Shown here: one piece after another, positions 55,571-64,000 of the stretch
Position numbering within the stretch: position 1 is the stretch's first letter
Layout of the letters: each line of letters opens with the position of its first letter
NCBI GenBank assembly: GCA_015069295.1
Contig: SVIW01000003.1
Coordinates: 1-64,000 of the forward strand
From: Clostridiales bacterium
GTDB taxonomy: Bacteria > Bacillota > Clostridia > Christensenellales > Borkfalkiaceae
Direction of reading: 5' to 3'
DNA length: 64,000 nt
Program-made: the position numbers and the translations under genes
Notes under the pieces: generated by a model
What the model was told of the DNA's origin: nothing
Databases searched by the model: none
Seen by the model: the letters and a program-made list of their open reading frames with translations, nothing else

Positions 55571-56281
55571 TTATACCCCTGCCGCCTCGGCGTTATCAAG
55601 AACGGGGTCGTTTTTTTGTAGGGAATACAAATCGAATTCGCTGTCGATATCAAAATCCTCCGCCGAATCGAAGGCGGCGAGCTTGGAGACGGAAACTTCG
55701 TACGCCGTCATCGTGCGCACGTCCGTTTCCGAATATTTTTTCTGATATTCTCGGCTTTGTATCCGTCCGGAAACGGCGATTCTGTCCCCCACCGTCAAAT
55801 TTTTCACAAACCGCGCGTTTCTGCCCCAAGCGATGCAGGGGATATAATCGGATTTGTTATAGGCGCGGTTGACGGCGATCAGCACGTCGGCGATTTCGCG
55901 GTTAAAGGGAGTCGTGCGGTAGACGGGCGGTTTGCAGATGTATCCGCTGAGGAGTATGCTGTTCGGGTTTTTGTCGGGGAGCTGGGGGAGCAGTTCGCGG
56001 ATAAAAATCGTCAGCATCAATCTGGATTTTCCGTTTTCGATTTTGTTATAACTGCGAAATTGTCCCAAAGCGCAAATCGTCTTGCCTTTGCCGAGCATAC
56101 CGCCTTGTATCAAGCGGTCGGAAAGCGTTACGGGCAAAATATCCGCTTGACCCGAAAGGCGCATCACGCGGACGAAAAATTCGTAAAATCCTTCTCCGTA
56201 GACCTCGTGGGAAAAAGTAGCGTCGCTGACGATTTCTCCCATAATAAACACTCTGTTGTTTTTTTCCGTTACGTAGTTCAT
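55571..56281 (-). CDS. ssb: Single-stranded DNA-binding protein with two OB folds
   Basis: 236 residues, longer than a usual SSB. Residues 1-105 look like a first, degenerate OB domain (NRVFIMGEIVSD, ICALGQFRSYN) and 106-200 like a second, closer to canonical SSB (NSILLSGYICKPPVYRTTP, IPCIAWGRNARF, VGDRIAVSGRIQSREY). It lacks the usual acidic DDDIPF tip, though the tail is acidic. ATG 56281 is preceded by GGAGG. Confidence 0.8.
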   Translation of the reverse strand: MNYVTEKNNRVFIMGEIVSDATFSHEVYGEGFYEFFVRVMRLSGQADILPVTLSDRLIQGGMLGKGKTICALGQFRSYNKIENGKSRLMLTIFIRELLPQLPDKNPNSILLSGYICKPPVYRTTPFNREIADVLIAVNRAYNKSDYIPCIAWGRNARFVKNLTVGDRIAVSGRIQSREYQKKYSETDVRTMTAYEVSVSKLAAFDSAEDFDIDSEFDLYSLQKNDPVLDNAEAAGV

Positions 56282-56317
56282 AAAAACCTCCAATGTAATG
56301 TAATATTTTTGTCAAAG

Positions 56318-56343
56318 AACGGTACCGTGTACGAGACGAACGG
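56318..56343 (-). repeat. CGTAC element copy
   Basis: Complement: TTCGTCTCGTACACGGTACC. Between ssb and the deacetylase stop. Confidence 0.65.
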
Positions 56344-56346
56344 CTT

Positions 56347-57144
56347 TTACGTGCGCAAATGCTGTCTGCCGTTGACGTCGGTAAAAAAGTTTTCTTTATA
56401 GATTAGCTCGCCGATGGGGACGAACTCAAATCCCTTGTTTTTTAAGGTGGAAAAGATAATCGGCAGGGCTTTTGCCGTGTGCAGCCCGTTGTTGTGGCAA
56501 AGGATAATCGAGCCGTTTTTCGCGCCGTTTACCACGCGCAGGGCGATTTCCGAGGCGGAAAGATTTTTCCAGTCGAGCGAATCCACGTCCCATTGGATAG
56601 GGTACAAGCCCATAGAAAAGGCGGTGTCGATAACGAGGTCGTTATAATCGCCGTAGGGCGGGCGAAAAAGGGTTACTTTTTGACCCGTATGTTTTTCGAT
56701 TGCCTGCGCCGATGTAGTCAACTCGTCTTCAATTTGCGCTTTCGTGAGTTTACTCATATAAGGGTGCGTACGGCTGTGCGTGCCGAGCTCGTGTCCGCTT
56801 GCGACGATTTTTTCCGCGTATTCGGGGTATTTTTCCACCCAAAATTCGACGGCGAAAAAGGTGCAGCGGATATCGTATTCTTTCATAACGGACAAAAGAG
56901 TATCCGTGTGGTCTATCCCCCACGCGCAGTCGAAGCTGATGGCGATTTTCTTTTCCGTAGTTTCGACGGAATAAATGGGCAAAGAACGGGTTGAAGGCGT
57001 ACCTGCTCCCGTCGTTTGGGCGTTTTCCTTCGTAATACGCACGCAATAGGCGACGGTGCAGAGCATAGCGATCGCCGCGCATAGGAGTAGCGTAAAGGTC
57101 GCAAACAGCCGTTTGCCGCGTGGGCTTGGCGAGGGAAATTTCAT
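56347..57144 (-). CDS. PdaB-like polysaccharide deacetylase
   Basis: 265 residues. Short cytosolic start, one membrane anchor (14-36), linker, then a NodB domain with ISFDCAWGIDHTD (catalytic Asp and metal Asp), metal-binding GTHSRTHPY, RPPYGDYN and LCHNNG. Resembles the sporulation deacetylase PdaB. Start ATG 57144 has GGAGATAC upstream; the longer frame upstream has no signal. A CGTAC element encodes Gly-Ala-Gly-Thr in the linker. Confidence 0.88.
   Translation of the reverse strand: MKFPSPSPRGKRLFATFTLLLCAAIAMLCTVAYCVRITKENAQTTGAGTPSTRSLPIYSVETTEKKIAISFDCAWGIDHTDTLLSVMKEYDIRCTFFAVEFWVEKYPEYAEKIVASGHELGTHSRTHPYMSKLTKAQIEDELTTSAQAIEKHTGQKVTLFRPPYGDYNDLVIDTAFSMGLYPIQWDVDSLDWKNLSASEIALRVVNGAKNGSIILCHNNGLHTAKALPIIFSTLKNKGFEFVPIGELIYKENFFTDVNGRQHLRT
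56996..57020 (+). repeat. CGTAC element inside the deacetylase gene
   Basis: GGCGTACCTGCTCCCGTCGT; in the membrane-to-NodB linker. Confidence 0.65.
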
Positions 57145-57330
57145 AGTTTCGTATCTCCATAATAGCAGGTGTAGTTTGTCAAAATTTCGATGAAAAACAC
57201 TTTTTTTGGCTAAGCTTATCGAAAACCTTTTACTTCGGCAGGGAAAAAGCGCCGTGGATAGTTTACTGTATGCGGCGACGCGGGGCAATATGAGGGAAAA
57301 AAGGAAAAAAGGAAAACCCCGCCTAAACGG

Positions 57331-57359
57331 TTTACTTTTTTTGTAAAAAAGAGTATAAT
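57331..57359 (+). promoter_or_regulatory. Promoter of the small ORF-Lrp-aminotransferase operon
   Basis: TTTACT (57331-57336), spacer 17, TATAAT (57354-57359). Confidence 0.8.
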
Positions 57360-57389
57360 AGGGCATATCGTATATAAGGAGGCGGAGCG

Positions 57390-57644
57390 ATGCGGATTTG
57401 GGCAAAGCTGATGACGGAAGGACGAATCAAACGGCAGTTCGTTTTTGAACGGGACGAAAAGCTGGTATATTCGCAGTTTTTCGAATATCTCACCGAGATT
57501 TGTCAGGCGTTAGACGCGCCTACTCCCGTGCTGACGAAAACGCATATTTTTAATTTTGCAAAGTTCAATCACGTAAAATTCGTGGGCAGGGATTTTGTCG
57601 AGCCGCTGGGGTACGATTGCTTGTTTTTGGAAAACCTGCATTAA
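57390..57644 (+). CDS. Small protein of unknown function
   Basis: 84 residues beginning MRIWAKLMTEGRIKRQ, followed by an amphipathic helix (LVYSQFFEYLTEICQAL) and a strand-rich end (HVKFVGRDFVEPLGYDCLFLE). Good RBS (AAGGAGG) and promoter show it is a real gene. No known domain. 30 bp before the Lrp gene. Confidence 0.75.
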   Translation: MRIWAKLMTEGRIKRQFVFERDEKLVYSQFFEYLTEICQALDAPTPVLTKTHIFNFAKFNHVKFVGRDFVEPLGYDCLFLENLH

Positions 57645-57674
57645 AAGAAGAAAACGGAACGGGAGGAAAAAACA

Positions 57675-58166
57675 ATGACGGTTTTGGAAAGAGACGTATT
57701 AAAAATTTTGGCGGAAGACGCGCGCATTTCGCATAAGAAAATCGCGGCGATGCTGTCGGTGGACGAGGCGGAAATAAAGGCTTGCATTTCGGATATGGAA
57801 GGCAGGGGCGTCATCGTAAAATATACCGCCATTATCAACAGCGAAAAGGCGGACGACGCGCTGGTAGAAGCACTTATCGAGGTCAAAGTAACCCCGAAAA
57901 AGAAGGAGGGTTTCGACGGTATTGCAAAGCAAATTGCCACCTTCCCCGAAGTCAAGGCGGTGTATTTGATGAGCGGGGCGTACGACCTTGCCGTGTTTTT
58001 AGAAGACAAGACGTTGCAGCAGGTTTCCCGCTTCGTTTCCGAAAGAATTTCTACTTTCGACGGGGTTATCAGCACGGCAACGCACTTCATTTTGAAAAAG
58101 TATAAAATCGAAGGCAGCCTGACGGAAAAAGAGGACGAGGATTACCGTTTGTCCGTGCAGGCGTAA
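57675..58166 (+). CDS. Lrp/AsnC-family transcriptional regulator
   Basis: 163 residues. N-terminal winged HTH (1-50) and C-terminal RAM ligand domain (LIEVKVTPKKKEGF, VKAVYLMSGAYDLAVFL). It probably senses an amino acid and controls the aminotransferase that follows. Confidence 0.9.
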   Translation: MTVLERDVLKILAEDARISHKKIAAMLSVDEAEIKACISDMEGRGVIVKYTAIINSEKADDALVEALIEVKVTPKKKEGFDGIAKQIATFPEVKAVYLMSGAYDLAVFLEDKTLQQVSRFVSERISTFDGVISTATHFILKKYKIEGSLTEKEDEDYRLSVQA

Positions 58167-58180
58167 GGCGAAAAAGGCGG

Positions 58181-58205
58181 TCAACGCGTACACGGTGCCG
58201 CCATT
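58181..58205 (+). repeat. CGTAC element between the Lrp and aminotransferase genes
   Basis: TCAACGCGTACACGGTGCCG then CCATT; it ends 16 bases before the aminotransferase ATG. Confidence 0.75.
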
Positions 58206-58221
58206 TAACAGGAAAAAGACT

Positions 58222-59391
58222 ATGCGAGATTTTGTCAATAAAAAAGCAAAACTGTTACAGCCCAGCGGGATACGAAAGTTTTTCGATATCGTATCCAGTA
58301 CGCCGGGCGCGATTTCGCTCGGCGTGGGCGAGCCTGATTTCGTTACGCCGTGGCGGGTGCGTTCGGCGGCGATTACCTCTTTACAAAGGGGGTATACGCA
58401 GTATACGGGAAACCGCGGGATTCCCGCTTTGTTGCAGTTGATATCGAGGTATTTGGAAACCCGTTTCCATTTGCAGTACGACCCCAAACACATTCTGGTT
58501 ACCGTCGGCGGCAGCGAGGCGATCGATTTGGCGCTGCGCGCTTGCGTGGAAGAGGGGGACGAGGTGTTGATTCCTGACCCTGCGTACGTTTCCTATTCGC
58601 CGCTCGTAGAAATTTCGGGGGGCAAGGCGGTGCACGTGGAGTGTTTGGAAGAGGATTCGTTCGTGTTAAAGCCCGAACAGCTGGAAAAGGTGATTACGAA
58701 GAACACGAAAGCCATCATTCTCACCTATCCGAACAATCCGACGGGCGCGATTATGACGCAGGAAGAGTTGAAGGCGATTGCGGACGTGTTTATCCGCCAC
58801 GATTTGCTCGTCATTACGGACGAGATTTACGCCGAGCTTACCTACGGCGGGAAACATTCGTCGATTGCCGCTTTGCCCGGAATGAAAGAACGCACGGTGT
58901 ATATCAGCGGTTTTTCCAAGGCGTTTGCGATGACGGGTTGGCGGTTGGGGTACGTTTGCGCGCCGAAAGAAATTGACGAGGCGATGTTCAAAATCCACCA
59001 ATACGGGATTATGTGCGCGCCGATTATGTCCCAGCACGCCGCGATGGAGGCGCTTAAAGACGGACTTTCGGACGATTTCGCGACGGTGGAAGAAATGCGC
59101 GATTCGTACGACAAGCGCAGAAAGTTCGTGCTCCATTCCCTCCAAGAAATCGGGCTGGATTGTTTCGAGCCTAAGGGTGCGTTTTACGCTTTTCCGTCCG
59201 TGAAAAATACGGGGTTTAGCGGCGAGGAGTTTGCAAACGGTTTGCTTGCAAGCAAGAAAGTGGCGGTCGTACCCGGCAGCGCGTTTGGGGAGTTTGGCGC
59301 AAACAACGTGCGTATCTCGTACGCGACGAGTATGAACGCGCTTTCCGAGGCGTTTGAAAGAATGTCGGCTTTCTTGTCGGAACGCAAATAA
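58222..59391 (+). CDS. PLP-dependent class I/II aminotransferase
   Basis: 389 residues, fold type I. ISLGVGEPDFVTP, YTQYTGNRG, YPNNPTGA, DEIYAELTY and the PLP lysine in SGFSKAFAMTGWRLGY. Similar to the PatA/AspC group acting on aspartate or aromatic amino acids. ATG 58222 has CAGGA upstream. Pairs with the Lrp gene, a common combination in Clostridia. Confidence 0.9.
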   Translation: MRDFVNKKAKLLQPSGIRKFFDIVSSTPGAISLGVGEPDFVTPWRVRSAAITSLQRGYTQYTGNRGIPALLQLISRYLETRFHLQYDPKHILVTVGGSEAIDLALRACVEEGDEVLIPDPAYVSYSPLVEISGGKAVHVECLEEDSFVLKPEQLEKVITKNTKAIILTYPNNPTGAIMTQEELKAIADVFIRHDLLVITDEIYAELTYGGKHSSIAALPGMKERTVYISGFSKAFAMTGWRLGYVCAPKEIDEAMFKIHQYGIMCAPIMSQHAAMEALKDGLSDDFATVEEMRDSYDKRRKFVLHSLQEIGLDCFEPKGAFYAFPSVKNTGFSGEEFANGLLASKKVAVVPGSAFGEFGANNVRISYATSMNALSEAFERMSAFLSERK

Positions 59392-59478
59392 GAGAAGCGG
59401 AATTTGTCAAAACGCCGTGAAAGGCGGGTTAAAAGTTGTGAAAAGAATGGAAATTCTTTTGAAAAGTGGCAAAAAATA

Positions 59479-59507
59479 TTGACAAATCTTATAAAATAAG
59501 ATATAAT
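59479..59507 (+). promoter_or_regulatory. greA-lysS promoter
   Basis: TTGACA (59479-59484), spacer 17, TATAAT (59502-59507). Confidence 0.9.
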
Positions 59508-59513
59508 GTGGAC

Positions 59514-59687
59514 AATGAAAGAAGTATACCGTGGCTTTTGGGAAACAAAAAGTCACGGTTGTATTTTTAAAGTTCCGCCTTACAAAGCGGTTTTTTTCTG
59601 AAATTTTCTCCGTTTAGGGTTCGTAAAACACGCGAAAACAAAGGGGAAAAACTGTAAAATAACAGGAAGCGGGACAGGAGGAGTTTA
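59514..59687 (+). promoter_or_regulatory. Structured 170-base greA leader, possible attenuator
   Basis: Hairpin 1: ACCGTG...CACGGT (59528-59559) with a CTTTT/AAAAG extension. Hairpin 2: CCGC (59575-59578) / GCGG (59587-59590) followed by T7, resembling an intrinsic terminator. A second -10-like TGTAAAAT lies at about 59653-59659. The trigger, if any, is unknown. Confidence 0.45.
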
Positions 59688-60158
59688 ATGTCAGAACAGC
59701 AATTTATTATGACCCAAAAAGGGTACGACGAAGCGGTGGAAAAGCTGAACTATCTTATGCTTGTAAAGCGCCCCGAAATCGTTGAACGCATCGCGGAGGC
59801 GAGAAGCCACGGCGACCTTTCCGAAAACGCAGAATACGACGCTGCGCGTAACGAACAGGCGGCGAACGAGTTGGAAATTACCGAACTCGATTATAAAATT
59901 AAAAACGCCGTGATTTTGGAAGAAAACACCGACACTTCGTTCGTGCATATCGGTTCGAAGGTACGCGTTTACGATATGGAGCTGGAAGAAGAAGAGGTGT
60001 ACGAAATTACCGGCACGACGGAAGCGAACGCGATGGAAAACAAAATTTCCAACGATTCCCCTTTGGGCAAGGCGATTTTAAAGCACAAAGTCGGCGACGA
60101 AGTAAAAATTATGGCGCCCGACGGCGAATACAAGGTACTCATTAAAGAAATTTTCTGA
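59688..60158 (+). CDS. greA: Transcription elongation factor GreA
   Basis: 156 residues. Coiled coil with the tip residues in HGDLSENAEYDAAR, C-terminal FKBP-like domain (NDSPLGKAILKHKVGDEV). Rescues backtracked RNA polymerase. AGGAGGAG before ATG 59688. lysS follows after 19 bp, a common pair. Confidence 0.96.
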   Translation: MSEQQFIMTQKGYDEAVEKLNYLMLVKRPEIVERIAEARSHGDLSENAEYDAARNEQAANELEITELDYKIKNAVILEENTDTSFVHIGSKVRVYDMELEEEEVYEITGTTEANAMENKISNDSPLGKAILKHKVGDEVKIMAPDGEYKVLIKEIF

Positions 60159-60177
60159 TAGACGCAGAGGTTTACAA

Positions 60178-61692
60178 ATGCAAGAAAGCAAAACGATGAA
60201 CGCGCCCGCAGTCGGCGCAACGGAAGAAGAACAGCTTATCGAACAGGCGAGAATCCGCCGTGAAAAGCTGGCAAAGCTCGTTTCCGAGGGTAAGAACCCT
60301 TACGAACAGGTGAAATATCCCGTCAACGCGGATTCGAAAACCGTAAAAGAAAATTACGAAGCCTACGAGGGCAAGACGGTTATTATGGCAGGGCGTATGA
60401 TGTCCCGCCGTATTATGGGCAAGGCGTCCTTTTCGCATATCGCGGATAAGAGCGGGTCGATCCAAATCTACGTAACCCGTCAGGATATCGGCGAGGAAGA
60501 ATACACGTCGTATAAGAAAGATTACGACATCGGCGATATTTTCGGCTTTGAAGGGTACGTATTTAAAACGCAGACGGGCGAAGTGTCCGTGCACGTTTCC
60601 AAGCTGACTCTGCTTTCCAAATCGTTGTTGCCCCTGCCCGAAAAATACAACGGGCTGCAAGACAAGGATATGAAATACCGTCTTCGCCATATCGATTTGA
60701 TTATGAACAAGGACGTACAGGACACCTTCCGCAAGCGTTCGCAGATTTTGAAGGAAATCCGCAACTACTTGGACAACAGAGGGTATTTGGAAGTAGACAC
60801 GCCTACTTTGTTGCCCTTGGAAATCGGTGCGGACGCAAGACCTTTCAAGACCCATCACAACGCGCTCGATCTCGATATGTATATGCGTATTGAAACGGAG
60901 CTGTTCTTAAAGCGTTTGATCGTCGGCGGTATGGACAGAGTCTACGAAGTAGGCAGAATTTTCCGTAACGAGGGTATGGACGCTTACCATAACCCCGAAT
61001 TTACTTCGATTGAAATGTACGAAGCATACAGCGATTATTTCGATATGATGGATATGATCGAGGACTTGTATAAGACGGTTACCTTAAAGGTTTGCGGGAC
61101 TCTCGATATCACCTATCAGGGCACGGAAATCCATATGGGCGACTGGACGAGACTGACGATGGCGGAAGCGGTGAAAAAATACGCGGGCGTCGATTATAAC
61201 GACTGGGCGACGGACGAGGACGCACGCGCGGCGGCAAAAGGCTTGGGCGTAGAACTCGAACACGAAAACGCAACCAAAGGCTGGGTGCTTATCGAGCTGT
61301 TCGACGCGTTCGTGGAAGATAAGCTGATTCAACCCACCGTTATCTACGATTATCCCGTGGAAAATTCGCCTTTGGCAAAGCGCAAGCCTTCCAACCCCGC
61401 TTTTACCGAACGTTTCGAATATTTCATCTGCGGGCACGAATACGGCAACGCGTTCTCGGAGCTGAACGACCCCATCGACCAAAAACAGCGTATGGTAAAA
61501 CAGGTAGAAGCAAAGCGCGCGAAGGGAAACAACGACGCGCAGGTGGACGAGGATTTCATCAACGCCTTAGAATACGGTTTGCCGCCCACAGGCGGTTTGG
61601 GTATGGGGCTTGACCGTTTCGTAATGCTGCTTACCGACAGTTCGACGATCCGCGACGTTATCCTCTTCCCCACGATGAAACCGAAAAAGTAA
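60178..61692 (+). CDS. lysS: Lysyl-tRNA synthetase, class II
   Basis: 504 residues. N-terminal OB anticodon domain (about 60-160), motif 1 around GYLEVDTPTLLP, motif 2 RIFRNEGMDAYHNPEFTSIE, motif 3 GLGMGLDRFVMLL. The LPLEIGADARPF loop varies from the usual GGAxARPF. AGAGG before ATG 60178. Confidence 0.96.
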   Translation: MQESKTMNAPAVGATEEEQLIEQARIRREKLAKLVSEGKNPYEQVKYPVNADSKTVKENYEAYEGKTVIMAGRMMSRRIMGKASFSHIADKSGSIQIYVTRQDIGEEEYTSYKKDYDIGDIFGFEGYVFKTQTGEVSVHVSKLTLLSKSLLPLPEKYNGLQDKDMKYRLRHIDLIMNKDVQDTFRKRSQILKEIRNYLDNRGYLEVDTPTLLPLEIGADARPFKTHHNALDLDMYMRIETELFLKRLIVGGMDRVYEVGRIFRNEGMDAYHNPEFTSIEMYEAYSDYFDMMDMIEDLYKTVTLKVCGTLDITYQGTEIHMGDWTRLTMAEAVKKYAGVDYNDWATDEDARAAAKGLGVELEHENATKGWVLIELFDAFVEDKLIQPTVIYDYPVENSPLAKRKPSNPAFTERFEYFICGHEYGNAFSELNDPIDQKQRMVKQVEAKRAKGNNDAQVDEDFINALEYGLPPTGGLGMGLDRFVMLLTDSSTIRDVILFPTMKPKK

Positions 61693-61737
61693 TCTAGCGT
61701 TTCGCCTGGGTTTCGCGCGGGCGGATAGGAGAAAATG

Positions 61738-62739
61738 ATGGATGCGAAAATAACGAAAAAACGGCTGGGGCGGATGCTCTCTTACGACTGGATAAAAATC
61801 ATTGCGGTTGCGGCGGCGCTCATTTTCGGATGGGTTTTGATTTTTACGATGACGGCGACGAGAATTACTTCCGCGCAACAGTTTACCGTTTATAATTATA
61901 TGAACAACGCGACCTTTACGACGACGGGCTTTAATAGTTTTTTAGACAAAGCCCATCAAAACGGCGTGTTCTCGTACGAGATTTTGGAAACGACGACGCT
62001 TGATTTGGCGGCGACGCCCGACAACGCTACGATGCTGCTCGAAACCCGTATTGCGACCTACGAAGGGGACGTGGTATTGGTGGCGGATATCGGCAACCCT
62101 GCGCTTGGCTATAAAGAGGACGAGCAGACGGGGGAGAAAATTTGCGATTATACCTACACGGACACGTTTGCGGCAAATTACCGCTATACCTTGTTCGATT
62201 TGGATAAGGACAATCCCAACGGGTATTTCAAGCAAATGGAAAACTTCTTAATCGAGTATTTCGGTGCGGATTGGGCAAACGGTGCACTGAAAAAATCGGT
62301 GATGGAAAAGAAATTCCGCGCCCGCGTAGAGGACGACAAGCGGTTTAAAAAGGAAACGCAAATTAAGGCGGGGCTTAAAGACGAGGAAAAGCGTCTGGAA
62401 AGCTATCGCAAAGCGCTCGTACGGTTTTACGAATTGTTGGAAGAAGGGATCGTAACTTTCGTGAATACGGACGTACAAACGAAAGAGGTTTCCGTGAAAG
62501 GCACGTACTTTATCAATATCTGCCCTACGGAGAAAACGGAGGACCTCGTCAATATCACGGGGTATTATAGCGAATATTACGACGACGCGACGGGCAAGCA
62601 AGAAACGAAGTTGACGGCAGAGAATATGTGCGTTGCGTTTATGAATATTTTCGAGGACGACTATGATTTAAACGAGGGCTTCCAGTACGAGGATTTGGTG
62701 TTCACCGTGTACATGGTGGATAGCTGTTTGAAAAAATAA
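61738..62739 (+). CDS. Membrane-anchored protein of unknown function
   Basis: 333 residues. Basic N-terminus, one membrane segment (about 17-39), then a soluble extracytoplasmic region rich in Asp, Tyr and Thr with a helical stretch at 180-235. No recognised domain. Of two adjacent ATGs, 61738 has better spacing (6) to AGGAG. Lies 45 bp after lysS and may be co-transcribed. Confidence 0.7.
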   Translation: MDAKITKKRLGRMLSYDWIKIIAVAAALIFGWVLIFTMTATRITSAQQFTVYNYMNNATFTTTGFNSFLDKAHQNGVFSYEILETTTLDLAATPDNATMLLETRIATYEGDVVLVADIGNPALGYKEDEQTGEKICDYTYTDTFAANYRYTLFDLDKDNPNGYFKQMENFLIEYFGADWANGALKKSVMEKKFRARVEDDKRFKKETQIKAGLKDEEKRLESYRKALVRFYELLEEGIVTFVNTDVQTKEVSVKGTYFINICPTEKTEDLVNITGYYSEYYDDATGKQETKLTAENMCVAFMNIFEDDYDLNEGFQYEDLVFTVYMVDSCLKK

Positions 62740-62752
62740 ACGGCAAAAGATA

Positions 62753-62784
62753 AAAAGGAACGGGTTTAACCGTTCCTTTTATGG
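62753..62784 (+). terminator. Terminator after the membrane-anchored protein gene
   Basis: AAAAGGAACGG / CCGTTCCTTTT, loop GTTTAA. Confidence 0.85.
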
Positions 62785-62805
62785 CTTTTAAATAGGAGGG
62801 CGGCG

Positions 62806-64000
62806 ATGCATAGAATTTTCACAAACGAACGGGTTTTGAAAGATTGCAAAATCTATTCTATGCTGGTTGACGCGGCAAAAAAACCGCACGCCTCCTTTCA
62901 TATGCCCGGGCATAAAATAAGCGAATGGGATATCACTGAGTTATCCTATTCGGACAATTTATCCGCGCCGAGCGGGTGTATTCAAGAAGCGGAAAACGAC
63001 CTTGCAAAGATTTTGGGCGCGGAAAGAAGTTTTCTTTTGACGGACGGCAGTACCGCGGGCGTGCTTTCTATGCTGTACGCGGCAAAGCGTTTGGGGGTAA
63101 AGAGCTTGGCGGTGTGCCGCGCTTCGCACAAGAGCGTGTTCAACGGCTGCGCGTTGGTCGGGATTACTCCGCTTGTCTATCCCGAAAAGGTAGTGGACGG
63201 GATTCCCGTGGGATATACGTTGGCGGAGCTTAGCGAACTTTATCCAAGCGTACTTTCCGCAGACGGCTTGTTTTTGACTTCGCCCAACTATTACGGAAAG
63301 ACGGCGGATTTGGCGGCGGCGCGCGCGTTTTGCGACAGGGAAAACAAGCTGCTGCTTGTCGACGGGGCGCACGGCGGGCATTTGCATTTTGACAAGGATT
63401 TGCACGCGGGCAGATTTGCCGATTTTTGGGTAGACGGCGTACATAAGAGTTTGCCTGCCTTAACGCAAGGCGCGGTGGTTTCCGCGCGGACGGTGAAATT
63501 TTCGCTGGCGCTTTACGAGGGAGTGCAGATTTTTAGAACGACCAGCCCGTCCTATCCGATTATGGCGTCGGTGGAATATGCGGTGAAATACCCAAGAAAC
63601 GAAAAACTGGAAAAAGCGGTGAGGAAATACGTAAAAACCCAGCCTCGCATAAAAGCGTTTGAGGATTGGACGAAGCTGTCGGTTTTGTTTAATCAATCGG
63701 CGTTTACGGTGCAATCGGCGCTGGAAAAGCAGGGGATTTACGCGGAGTTTTGCGACGGGAAGTATTTGCAGTTTTACTTGTCCCCCGTACAGACGAAAGA
63801 GGAGTTCTTCGCCTTGACAAAGGTTTTAAACGTATTACTTAAAGAGTTCCCTTTGGAAGAGGAAAATACAAGTGAACGCGTACCTGCTCCCGTGGCTTTT
63901 GACGAAAACGCGGAAATTATATGGGTGGATATGGAAGAAGCGGTAGGCAAAATTTGCGCCGTGGACTGCGGATTGTTCCCCCCTTGCACGCCGCTTGTGG
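62806..64000 (+). CDS. Orn/Lys/Arg decarboxylase family protein (partial, runs off the window)
   Basis: 398 codons read here with no stop. HASFHMPGHK near residue 30 is the family signature, LTDGSTAGVLSML binds PLP phosphate, LLVDGAHGGHLHF and the PLP lysine in VDGVHKSLPALTQGA follow. Similar to YaaO/SpeA-type decarboxylases making polyamine precursors; the substrate cannot be told. AGGAGGG precedes ATG 62806. A CGTAC element lies inside at 63873-63900, encoding SERVPAPV. Confidence 0.9.
   Translation, partial: MHRIFTNERVLKDCKIYSMLVDAAKKPHASFHMPGHKISEWDITELSYSDNLSAPSGCIQEAENDLAKILGAERSFLLTDGSTAGVLSMLYAAKRLGVKSLAVCRASHKSVFNGCALVGITPLVYPEKVVDGIPVGYTLAELSELYPSVLSADGLFLTSPNYYGKTADLAAARAFCDRENKLLLVDGAHGGHLHFDKDLHAGRFADFWVDGVHKSLPALTQGAVVSARTVKFSLALYEGVQIFRTTSPSYPIMASVEYAVKYPRNEKLEKAVRKYVKTQPRIKAFEDWTKLSVLFNQSAFTVQSALEKQGIYAEFCDGKYLQFYLSPVQTKEEFFALTKVLNVLLKEFPLEEENTSERVPAPVAFDENAEIIWVDMEEAVGKICAVDCGLFPPCTPLV
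63873..63900 (+). repeat. CGTAC element inside the decarboxylase gene
   Basis: GAACGCGTACCTGCTCCCGT then GGC, in the C-terminal part. Confidence 0.6.

Noticed and set aside
57145-57405. Upstream extension of the deacetylase frame to 57405
   Set aside because: The extra 87 codons overlap the divergent promoter and have no RBS, while ATG 57144 has one and begins a normal membrane anchor.

Overview
The window looks like chromosomal DNA from an endospore-forming Firmicute of the Clostridia type with roughly even base composition. Reasons: strong AGGAGG ribosome binding sites and TTGACA/TATAAT promoters; a GerA-GerB-GerC germinant receptor operon, YyaC, a SpoVB-family flippase, a SpoIVFB protease with a SpoIVFA-like partner and a PdaB-like deacetylase; and Firmicute gene pairs such as yabM-yabN (SpoVB-MazG), holB-ricT, tig-clpP-clpX, trmN6-rsmI and lon-engB. 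The species cannot be named from the sequence. No rRNA, tRNA, CRISPR array, prophage or intact transposase was seen.

Layout. 0-8 kb, minus strand: a secreted subtilisin with leucine-rich repeats and a lipoprotein, then gyrA and gyrB separated by an array of dispersed palindromic repeats. 8-19 kb: AraC regulator and sugar-type oxidoreductase, dus, mazG, spoVB, an L-rhamnose/fucose mutarotase beside a GH29 fucosidase, a tyrosine-phosphatase lipoprotein, gap. 19-27 kb: metalloprotease, rsmI, trmN6-like, germinant receptor operon, then 440 bp packed with ten DnaA boxes, then cvpA and yyaC. 27-38 kb: preQ1-type riboswitch and queT, rqcH, tig-clpP-clpX, a DMT permease, rplU-rpmA, holB-ricT. 38-46 kb: acyltransferase, rsmG, a probable oriC with DnaA boxes and a DnaA-trio-like tract, a YpsA-like SLOG gene where dnaA is usually found, then dnaN, rpmH, rnpA, yidD, yidC, khpB. 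46-57 kb, minus strand: a DUF559 nuclease gene embedded in repeats, engB, lon, a Wzz/BY-kinase pair, rng, spoIVFB, spoIVFA-like, a two-domain ssb and a deacetylase. 57-64 kb, plus strand: Lrp regulator with aminotransferase, greA-lysS, a membrane-anchored unknown and a decarboxylase cut by the window end.

Replication and gene expression genes (gyrAB, dnaN, holB, ssb, greA, lysS, rpmH, rnpA, L21/L27) dominate, as expected near an origin. dnaA itself is absent from the window, and two DnaA-box clusters 14 kb apart compete for the role of origin.

The most unusual content is repetitive. A short element of about 20-28 bp (core CTCGTACACGGTGCCCCCGT or CGTACCTGCYCCC) occurs about twenty times, in spacers, inside genes, and at the translation starts of engB, spoIVFB, spoVB and dus. 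At least five families of larger REP-like palindromic repeats are also present; one brackets the DUF559 nuclease gene and appears to supply its ribosome binding site and stop codon.
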